DNA of 40,412 bases from the NCBI GenBank assembly GCA_016845585.1, contig JAERSO010000167.1:1-40412 (forward strand), in the 5' to 3' direction. This document shows positions 7,792-14,203 of this stretch, in pieces. Every line of letters starts with the position of its first letter. The first letter of the stretch is position 1. The position numbers and the translations under genes are program-made. This DNA comes from Acidimicrobiaceae bacterium (lineage in GTDB: Bacteria > Actinomycetota > Acidimicrobiia > Acidimicrobiales > Aldehydirespiratoraceae). The notes beneath the pieces were generated by a model, which was given only the letters and a program-made list of their open reading frames with translations, did no database searches and was not told the DNA's origin.

Positions 7792-8819
7792 TGGACCCGC
7801 AGCTCGATCGGGCAGCCGCCCTGCGGCACCTTCGACGGTTCGACGAAGCGTTGGCGACGGTGGACGAGGTACTCACCCGGGAGCCGGACGATGCCGACGC
7901 TCTTCTCGAGCGGGCAAGGATTCTCCTGGCCGCCGACCGACACGAGGAGGCGCTGACCGTTGCTGCTGCCGGAACTCCCGCGACCCCGCTGTCGGAACCT
8001 GCGGTCTTCGCAGTGTCCAGGGCACGCACCCGCGTGGTGGTCGTCTTCATGATCGCCCTGTTGGTCTTCTTCATTTCATGGCCGTGGCCGGTGGTGACCG
8101 GTGACCATCCGACCCGTGACTCGTTCATCTTCGCCGGGATGGGCATCGGCTTCTGGCTGCTGATCCTCGGACTCGTGTGGCAGGAGTCGTTCCTCGGCAG
8201 GTACCCGGCCGTACTCGAGCTGCACCCCGACGAGATTCGGTGGCGACACCTCCGACACGGTTGGCGGTCGCGGCCTCGCATCGACCTGGTCAGCGCTTCG
8301 GTGGAAACCGACATCCGCTACGTCAAGGGCTTCCCGGGCTACCTCTACCCCCTGGTCATCACCTTCGCCGGCGGAGAGGCGGCTGACTCCGACAACCGGG
8401 TCGAAATCGATCTCATGCGGGCGAAACACATGCGCACCAGCACTCGATTCATCGCCGAGGAGATCCGCCGTCGCTACTTCGATGCCTCGCGGTTGGAGGA
8501 CAGTGAGCGTGCTGCGTCGGTCGGCTGGCTCGCCACGGCGGAGTCCGCACCGGCGCCATCGGTCAGGATCGACGCCCTCCAGCGGGCGGTCGCCCGCTAT
8601 CCGAGCGGCGAGAACATCGCCCGCTACCGCGAGATCGTCGATCTCCTCCGTGCCGAGGGGCGAGATCGCGAGGCCGTGTCGTCGTACCGCGCCCATCTGG
8701 ATCACGCACCCGACGATGCCCAGGCCTGGGAGGGTCTCGCCGCCGCCTATCGCAGTCTCGGACGAGACGACCTCGCCGCCGAAGCCACGGATGCGGCCGA
8801 GAGGATCCTGCTCCGCTAG
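7791..8819 (+). CDS. Tetratricopeptide-repeat membrane protein
   Basis: The 342-residue product starts with one to two TPR-like repeats (AAALRHLRRFDEALATVDEV, DADALLERARILLAADRHEEAL). Two membrane segments follow (VVVVFMIALLVFFISWPWPVV and FIFAGMGIGFWLLILGLVW). Next is a PH-like membrane-associated domain (LELHPDEIRWRHLRHGWRSR, YLYPLVITFAGG, VEIDLMRA). The C-terminus has further TPR repeats (REIVDLLRAEGRDREAVSSY, AWEGLAAAYRSLGRDDLAAE). It is probably a scaffold; no catalytic motif is visible. ATG 7791 shares its A with the preceding TGA, so translation is likely coupled. An upstream in-frame extension to 7701 lies within the previous gene. Confidence 0.8.
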   Translation: MDPQLDRAAALRHLRRFDEALATVDEVLTREPDDADALLERARILLAADRHEEALTVAAAGTPATPLSEPAVFAVSRARTRVVVVFMIALLVFFISWPWPVVTGDHPTRDSFIFAGMGIGFWLLILGLVWQESFLGRYPAVLELHPDEIRWRHLRHGWRSRPRIDLVSASVETDIRYVKGFPGYLYPLVITFAGGEAADSDNRVEIDLMRAKHMRTSTRFIAEEIRRRYFDASRLEDSERAASVGWLATAESAPAPSVRIDALQRAVARYPSGENIARYREIVDLLRAEGRDREAVSSYRAHLDHAPDDAQAWEGLAAAYRSLGRDDLAAEATDAAERILLR

Positions 8820-8822
8820 CTT
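8817..8822 (+). promoter_or_regulatory. Candidate -10 element (TAGCTT) of a leaderless transcript
   Basis: TAGCTT ends 7 nt before ATG 8830 and contains the TAG stop of the preceding gene. No Shine-Dalgarno is seen. Confidence 0.35.
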
Positions 8823-8829
8823 CGCCGCC

Positions 8830-9855
8830 ATGAAAGTTGACGGAGGACTCGGGCAGTCGCCCGACATCGCAAAGATCGCAGCCAACGCCCGAGCGCAGGA
8901 GGAAGCAGGGTACGACGGCGTCTGGACGGCCGAGACCAGCCATGACCCGTTCCTGCCCATCGCCGTGGCGGCCGGGCACACCGAGCAGCTCGAGTTCGGC
9001 ACCGGTATCGCCGTGGCGTTCGCCCGCAACCCGATGCTGCTCGCCAACCTGGGCTGGGACCTCCAGGCACTGACGCAGGGCCGTTTCCACCTCGGCCTCG
9101 GCACCCAGATCAAGCCCCACATCGAGAAGCGATTCTCGATGCCGTGGTCCAAGCCCGCGGCGCGCATGCGCGAGATGGTCGAGGCGATTCGAGCGATCTG
9201 GCACACCTGGGAGACCGGTGAGCGGCTCAACCATCGTGGCGAGTTCTACCAACACCGTCTCATGACCCCGTTCTTCGAGCCGGACAAGTCCGATCTCGAG
9301 GGCTTTGGTCCCCCCAAGATCTGGCTCGCCGCCGTCGGTGAACTGATGGCGCAGACTGCCGGAGAGGTGTGCGACGGCATCATCTGCCACGGCTTCACCA
9401 CCGAGAAGTACCTGCGTGAGGTCACCATCCCGAACGTCGCGAAGGGCCGCGAACGTGCGGGGAAGTCCATGGACGACTTCATGATCTCCGGCCCGTTCTT
9501 CGTCGTGAGTGGTCAGGACGAGGAGGAGATGGCGAAAGCCGCCGCGGCCACTCGTCAGCAGATCGCCTTCTACGGCTCGACCCCGGCCTACGCAAAGGTC
9601 TTCGAGCTCCACGGATGGGAGGGACTCCATCCCGAACTCAACACGCTGTCGAAGAAGGGCGACTGGGTCGAGATGGGTTCACTCATCGATGACGAGATCC
9701 TCAACACGTTCGCCGTCGTGGGTGAACCCGACACCATCGCCCCGGAGTTGAACCGCCGCTACGGCGACGTGGTCGACCGGATCAGCTTCTACGCCCCCGG
9801 CCAGAGCGACATCAGCGCCTGGCGTACCGTCATGGAAGCGCTCAAAGCGGGCTGA
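8830..9855 (+). CDS. LLM-class F420-dependent oxidoreductase
   Basis: This 341-residue protein has the luciferase-like TIM-barrel signature. Segments include AQEEAGYDGVWTAETSHDPF, a strand-loop FGTGIAVAFARNPMLLANLG, and GRFHLGLGTQIKPHIEKRFS. PPKIWLAAVGELMAQTAGEV and DDFMISGPFFVVSGQDEEE follow. This arrangement matches the actinobacterial F420-dependent subgroup rather than FMN luciferases. Such enzymes transfer hydride between coenzyme F420 and varied substrates; the substrate here is unknown. The start at ATG 8830 matches the family N-terminus; a longer frame upstream overlaps the TPR gene and is rejected. The 3' end is overlapped antisense by the reading frame of the cyclase/ATPase regulator. 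Confidence 0.9.
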   Translation: MKVDGGLGQSPDIAKIAANARAQEEAGYDGVWTAETSHDPFLPIAVAAGHTEQLEFGTGIAVAFARNPMLLANLGWDLQALTQGRFHLGLGTQIKPHIEKRFSMPWSKPAARMREMVEAIRAIWHTWETGERLNHRGEFYQHRLMTPFFEPDKSDLEGFGPPKIWLAAVGELMAQTAGEVCDGIICHGFTTEKYLREVTIPNVAKGRERAGKSMDDFMISGPFFVVSGQDEEEMAKAAAATRQQIAFYGSTPAYAKVFELHGWEGLHPELNTLSKKGDWVEMGSLIDDEILNTFAVVGEPDTIAPELNRRYGDVVDRISFYAPGQSDISAWRTVMEALKAG

Positions 9856-12498
9856 CCGCAGTCGGGTCAGTTCGGCGCGGAGGGCCTCCGAGGCGTCCAA
9901 TTCAGCCAGCGGGCGATCGCGGAGTCGATGCATGTGGCGCATCGCGTCGCCGCGCCCGATCCGATCAGCAAGGCCTTCGGCCAACCCGATCGTGAAGGGT
10001 GTGCGCGGTGAGGCGGCTTGCTGGAGCAGCTTCCATCCGTGCTCGATGTCGCCCTGGTTGATCGCCAGCGCAGCAAGGCCGACCATTGCGTCGTTCGACA
10101 TTCGGGCGAGTCGACCACGAAGCGCGTCATAACCGAAACCGACGACGAGGTCGGCCGCCTCGGCCGACCGTCCGAGATCGATGAGCGCCAGCGCTCGCAC
10201 GATCGCCGATGAGTCCCAGATCGACGCACTCCAGTCAGCCGTGTCAAGGCTCTCGAGCGCGGCTTCGGGATCACCGGTCAGCACTTGTGCCGCGGCGACG
10301 GCGATCCCGGTCATCACGAAGTGGTTCGTCTCGACCCGTCGCTCACACGAGAGCTCGTGAGCATCCTCGAACGCCGTGCGAGCATGCTCGAACCGGGCGT
10401 CATACAACGCGTGGACGCCTTCGGCACACACCGACGGGCAGAGGAACTCCGGCCCGAGGTCGTGTTCGGCGGCCAGGCTCTGACCAAGACTCGCGAGGGT
10501 GAGGGCCTCGTCGGGACCCTCGCGACACATGAAGAACGCCAGGATCCCCGCCGCGAGTGTCCGCGGGCCCGGAGACGCACTCGCCACCATCTGCCTGAGA
10601 AGACTGTGGACCTCGGTCCAGTCATCGAGCTGAGAGCAGAGCATCATCAACCCGTAGGTGATCCAGTCTCGCTCAGGGCCGTCGGGGAGCTGGTCGACCA
10701 GCATCTCGAGCCATCTGCGACCCTCTGTCGCCGGCAACCTCGACTCCCAGAGGGCCTGGCAACCGAATGCGATCGATGCCGCCGTCTCGAAGTCGCCCGC
10801 CGAGGTGAAGTACTCCAACGTGGTGGCGATGTTCGGCCAGTCGGGCCGGAGCGAGGCTGATCGTCCCAGGTCGCTGCTGACACCGAAGTCGTCTGTGGCC
10901 GTCAGCCGCCGGTAGCAGTCGGCATGCGCATCCTGGGCGCGCCCGGCGTCGCCATGACGGGTGAGCTGGTCACCAGCATAGATTCGCACCGACTCGAGGA
11001 GCCGGTACCGGGCTGTGTCGAGACCAGAGTCATCGGTGACCACCAGATTCTTTGCCACCAGCGACTCCATCAGGTCCATCGCGTCATAACCACTGATCCC
11101 GGTGACCGCTTGAGCGGCTGCGAGATCGAACGAGCCGACGAACAGACCGAGCGAACGAAAAAACGCCTGTTCCTCCTCGTCGAGGAGGTCGTAGCTCCAA
11201 TCGAGTGTGGCCTGGAGGGTTCGCCGACGGTGCCGGCCCCGGCCACCGGAGAGGAGGCGGAATCGGTCGGCCATGCGATCGAGGATTTCCGCCGGGGTGA
11301 GGACCGCGGATCGAGCCGCGGCGAGCTCGATGGCGAGCGGCATTCCGTCGAGGCGCCGACAGATCTCACTGATCGTTGCCCGCTCCGCTCGACCGAAGCG
11401 TCCGGCCGGGTTCACGGCCAGCGCCCGCTCGACGAACAGTTCCACCGCCGGCGACCGGTCATCGTCGGCATCGAGCGAGGGAACCGCGATGACCCGTTCA
11501 CCCGCAACGCCGAGACGTTGGCGAGTGGTGGCGAGGATGGCAGTGGCCGTCGATCGAGCGAGCACCTGCTCGGCGAGGTCGGCGCACTCCTCCACCACAT
11601 GCTCGCAGTTGTCGAGCACCAACAGCGCGTCGCGGCTCGCCAGGTAGGCCGCCAACTGCTCGATGGCCGAGGATCCACCGCCGGCCGTGGGCTCCAGTCG
11701 GAGCGCTTCAGCGACTGCCGCCGCCACCTCGCTGCCCTCGGAGATCGCCGAGAGGTCGGCGAAGTAGCAGCCGTCGTAACGGCCGGGGAGTTCCTGGTAG
11801 GCGACCTCCACGGCGAGTCGGGTCTTTCCGGAGCCGCCCATGCCGGTGACGGTCACCATCGGCTGGGTCTCCAAGAGTCCGCGCACCTCGGCGATCAGTT
11901 CGTCGCGACCGAGGATGATCGACCCTGGATTCGGCAGCGTCGAGAGACTCGGATCAACCGTGCGGATTGGCCGGTTGGCGGTGATTCCCAGTTGATGGAT
12001 CCCGACCGGCTTGGGCACGTCGCGGAGGCGGTGGTGCCCGAGGTCCAGCGACTCGACATCGACCTCGTCATGCACTGCGGCACTCATCAACACCTGGCCA
12101 CCGTGGGCGAGGGATTCGATGCGGGCCGCCGTATTCGGCGCGCTGCCGAAATAGTCGCCATCGCGCGGAGTGGCCCTCCCTCGGTGCAGTCCCATACGAA
12201 CCTTGAGGACGGGACCATCACCCCAATCCGCCTGGGCCAGGACGGTTTGGGCCGCCATTGCCGCGGCAACGGCGGCACGCGGATCCTCGAATGCCCCCCT
12301 GAAGTGATCCCCGGCCCAGCCGAACACGACGCCACCGCGATCCTGGATCGCCTGTTTGATGATCCGGTCGTGGGTCTCGATCGAGACCGCTGTCTTGCCG
12401 GCGTCGGCCGCCCACAACCGGGTCGAGCCCTCGACATCGGTGAAGAGGAACGTCACGATCCCCGTCGGCACACCGCCCGCGCTCGGAATCGTGGTCAT
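9679..12498 (-). CDS. Class III cyclase domain fused to NB-ARC/AAA-type ATPase with TPR-like C-terminus
   Basis: The 939-residue protein starts with a class III nucleotide cyclase catalytic domain (about 13-170): FLFTDVEGSTRLW holds the first metal Asp, WAGDHFRGAF the second, and GSAPNTAARIE the Asn/Arg pair. The position usually occupied by the purine-contacting Lys (VFKTTGDG in relatives) reads VFGWAGDH, so nucleotide selectivity may differ. Next is a STAND ATPase (about 190-450): Walker A GMGGSGKT, Walker B LLVLDNCEH, and GMPLAIELAAAR. The C-terminal 450 residues are helical TPR-like, with no LuxR helix-turn-helix. The last 60 residues are antisense to the oxidoreductase gene and may be an artefact of a missed stop. 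Its ATG overlaps the stop of the amidohydrolase (ATGA). Confidence 0.88.
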   Translation of the reverse strand: MTTIPSAGGVPTGIVTFLFTDVEGSTRLWAADAGKTAVSIETHDRIIKQAIQDRGGVVFGWAGDHFRGAFEDPRAAVAAAMAAQTVLAQADWGDGPVLKVRMGLHRGRATPRDGDYFGSAPNTAARIESLAHGGQVLMSAAVHDEVDVESLDLGHHRLRDVPKPVGIHQLGITANRPIRTVDPSLSTLPNPGSIILGRDELIAEVRGLLETQPMVTVTGMGGSGKTRLAVEVAYQELPGRYDGCYFADLSAISEGSEVAAAVAEALRLEPTAGGGSSAIEQLAAYLASRDALLVLDNCEHVVEECADLAEQVLARSTATAILATTRQRLGVAGERVIAVPSLDADDDRSPAVELFVERALAVNPAGRFGRAERATISEICRRLDGMPLAIELAAARSAVLTPAEILDRMADRFRLLSGGRGRHRRRTLQATLDWSYDLLDEEEQAFFRSLGLFVGSFDLAAAQAVTGISGYDAMDLMESLVAKNLVVTDDSGLDTARYRLLESVRIYAGDQLTRHGDAGRAQDAHADCYRRLTATDDFGVSSDLGRSASLRPDWPNIATTLEYFTSAGDFETAASIAFGCQALWESRLPATEGRRWLEMLVDQLPDGPERDWITYGLMMLCSQLDDWTEVHSLLRQMVASASPGPRTLAAGILAFFMCREGPDEALTLASLGQSLAAEHDLGPEFLCPSVCAEGVHALYDARFEHARTAFEDAHELSCERRVETNHFVMTGIAVAAAQVLTGDPEAALESLDTADWSASIWDSSAIVRALALIDLGRSAEAADLVVGFGYDALRGRLARMSNDAMVGLAALAINQGDIEHGWKLLQQAASPRTPFTIGLAEGLADRIGRGDAMRHMHRLRDRPLAELDASEALRAELTRLRSARFERFHDGTPGADVALAGGVEADPVDHVAVAAVQLRGDGVGFTHDGERVEDLVIDE

Positions 12499-13511
12499 GC
12501 GGACAACCGATAGACCGATGAGGCAGTGCCCGCGAACAGCTTCTCCGTCGCCTCCGCACCGAGACCGAGGTCCGCGACGATGGCGAAGTATGCGTCGAAC
12601 AGAGCCTCGTACGAGACTGACACCTTGTCGATCGGAAAGTTCCCGGCGAACATGCAGCGATCGACGCCGAAGAGCTCGATCCCCTTGGCGATGTGCGGGG
12701 CCATCGCGTCGACCAGCTCGTCATGGCTCGGTGGTGACGGGCGGAGGTGGAAGCCGAACCCCACGATCGGCATCAGGAGTCCACTCAGCTTCAGCGAAAC
12801 GTTGCGCTGCTCGGCCATGGCGGCCAGGCCGCCGTACCAATCGTCGACCATTCCGGGATTGTCCGCGAGGCCGACCGGGGTTCCCATGTGATCGAGAATG
12901 ATCCGAGTCTGCGGGATGTCGTCGGCGAGACGGGCCGCGTCCTGCAGTTGATTCGAGTAGCACCAGAGATCGAAGGAGAGCTGCCGCTCGCCGAGTGCAG
13001 CGAGACCGGTGCGGAACTCGTCGGTGACGAGGCGATCAGCGGGATCGCACCAGGTGTGCACCGACTCCGACGGATGGCTGGCCACGATGTCCCTGATGCC
13101 TCGAAGCCGGCCGCTGCTCAGCGCGTGGGCGTCGAGCTGGGCTTCCAACAGTGCAGGGTTGCAGAGGTCGGCATTGGCCACGATTCCCAACGGTGGATCG
13201 GCGAGATGCTCGAGCCATCGCGTCTCGCCGACCGGTCCGAGCCGGCCCCGGCCCTTCCATCCGGCTTCGACATGGACATAGCCGGCCACGGAGTGGTGGC
13301 CGGTGTCGGCGTGGAAGCGATCTGGCATGTGAGCCGACAGGACGTAGCGAGGGTCGCCGATGAAGTCGACCAACGGTTGCGGCGTGGCCCGACGCGCCAG
13401 CTTCTCGACGAGACTCGGCCAGCGCCCGAAGAGCCGAACCAGCGGCGTGACCTCGCGCGGCGTCCTTCGGGGGTCCCAGATGTGGACGTGCGGGTCGATG
13501 ATCTCCACGAT
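12495..13511 (-). CDS. Amidohydrolase-family (COG3618-type) metal-dependent hydrolase
   Basis: The protein opens with IIDPHVHIWDP, the HxH metal motif of amidohydrolase family 2. It continues with GYVHVEAGWKG, LRGIRDIVASHP, DLWCYSNQL, RIILDHMGTP (metal or active-site His) and GVDRCMFAGNFPIDKV (the catalytic Asp region is shifted to Asn-Phe-Pro). This order is that of 2-pyrone-4,6-dicarboxylate / L-fucono-lactone hydrolase-like enzymes, so a lactonase is plausible. Length is 338 residues from GTG 13511; an in-frame TTG at 13517 would add two residues. The stop overlaps the cyclase ATG by four bases, so the hydrolase is first in a two-gene operon with a signalling ATPase. Confidence 0.85.
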   Translation of the reverse strand: MVEIIDPHVHIWDPRRTPREVTPLVRLFGRWPSLVEKLARRATPQPLVDFIGDPRYVLSAHMPDRFHADTGHHSVAGYVHVEAGWKGRGRLGPVGETRWLEHLADPPLGIVANADLCNPALLEAQLDAHALSSGRLRGIRDIVASHPSESVHTWCDPADRLVTDEFRTGLAALGERQLSFDLWCYSNQLQDAARLADDIPQTRIILDHMGTPVGLADNPGMVDDWYGGLAAMAEQRNVSLKLSGLLMPIVGFGFHLRPSPPSHDELVDAMAPHIAKGIELFGVDRCMFAGNFPIDKVSVSYEALFDAYFAIVADLGLGAEATEKLFAGTASSVYRLSA

Positions 13512-13622
13512 CCCCAAGTGTGACCTGAAAAGAAGAAATCCGGAAATTCCTCGGTTGGGGTGTCAGATCGGCGGGTCCACGTCCGTCTCCCCAATAACCG
13601 GACGGACAGACGAGAGCGTGAG

Positions 13623-13967
13623 ATGCCGACCCGAACTGCACCCAACCCTTTGCGAGCCGATGCCCATCGTCGTGCTCGTGCGCAGGAGCGGGTCGCTATC
13701 GGGATGGCCGTCGTTGTGCTGGCTGCTACTGCGGTAGTCGCCGATTCCTCGGTTGCCGGCGGAATGTCTCCGCTGGTATCCCGCACCGAGGTCTCAGCAG
13801 GTCAGTGCCTCGACGGCGACTCGATCGATCACGCTCCCTGTCCGTCCGGTCCCCCAGTCCCGCCGACGACCGCCGACGTCTCTTCACGCGAGGAAGCCTC
13901 CTCACCTGAAGCCAACGAGGAGATCGGCCTTGTACTGCTCGGCGATGAACAACAGGGACTCTCATGA
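13623..13967 (+). CDS. Small single-pass membrane protein of unknown function
   Basis: From ATG 13623 the frame encodes 114 residues: a basic N-terminus (HRRARAQER), a hydrophobic segment (about 24-40, VAIGMAVVVLAATAVVA), then an outer tail with two Cys (62 and 73), a Pro-rich stretch and an acidic end. Family unknown. Its TGA overlaps the ATG of a 34-codon hydrophobic ORF (ATGA), a pattern of translational coupling that supports both. An in-frame start at 13560 would add 21 Arg-rich residues and is less likely. It lies upstream of, and co-directional with, the membrane sigma factor. No homologue is recognised, so coding status rests on layout. Confidence 0.55.
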   Translation: MPTRTAPNPLRADAHRRARAQERVAIGMAVVVLAATAVVADSSVAGGMSPLVSRTEVSAGQCLDGDSIDHAPCPSGPPVPPTTADVSSREEASSPEANEEIGLVLLGDEQQGLS

Positions 13968-14068
13968 TCCAATCGATCTCCATCCCCCAACGTCGCCTCT
14001 TGTGGTTCTTGACCGCTGCATTGGCGATGCAGATCGCGACCCTGGCGTTTGTCTCCCTGTCGGGGTAG
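13964..14068 (+). CDS. 34-residue hydrophobic micro-ORF coupled to the preceding gene
   Basis: ATG 13964 to TAG 14068 encodes 34 residues: a short N-terminus with a PQRR basic patch followed by one membrane segment (LLWFLTAALAMQIATLAFVSL). The start overlaps the upstream stop as ATGA. The positive-inside charge before the hydrophobic stretch suits a small inner-membrane protein with its N-terminus in the cytoplasm. Short ORFs arise by chance, but the exact ATGA overlap and clean amphipathic layout raise the odds. It may partner the preceding small membrane protein. Confidence 0.45.
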   Translation: MIQSISIPQRRLLWFLTAALAMQIATLAFVSLSG

Positions 14069-14111
14069 ATGCATCCTGTTCGGTAGAGCAGGACCAGGAC
14101 GCGACCATTGT

Positions 14112-14141
14112 CCCTGGGTCGGGCGGCGGCCCGGCCCAGGG
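14112..14141. terminator. Strong GC hairpin (13-bp stem, 4-nt loop)
   Basis: CCCTGGGTCGGGC (14112-14124) pairs with GCCCGGCCCAGGG (14129-14141) across loop GGCG, with one G-T/U wobble. No T-tract follows. It lies 44 bp after the micro-ORF and 62 bp before the sigma-factor start, so it could terminate the small-ORF transcript or act in the leader of the sigma gene. Confidence 0.65.
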
Positions 14142-14187
14142 CAGCCACTCTCAGTGCTCAATCTCACGGAGCGTGGCATACTCGTTC

Positions 14188-14196
14188 GGAGGGAGG
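14188..14196 (+). promoter_or_regulatory. Shine-Dalgarno (GGAGGGAGG) that fixes the GTG start at 14204
   Basis: A strong purine-rich site lies 7 nt before GTG 14204, while the upstream in-frame start at 14108 has none. This favours the shorter protein. Confidence 0.7.
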
Positions 14197-14203
14197 CAGC
14201 GGC

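Noticed and set aside
10924..12513. 529-codon open frame on the plus strand
   Set aside because: It mirrors the cyclase/ATPase gene, whose Walker and cyclase motifs prove the minus strand is coding.
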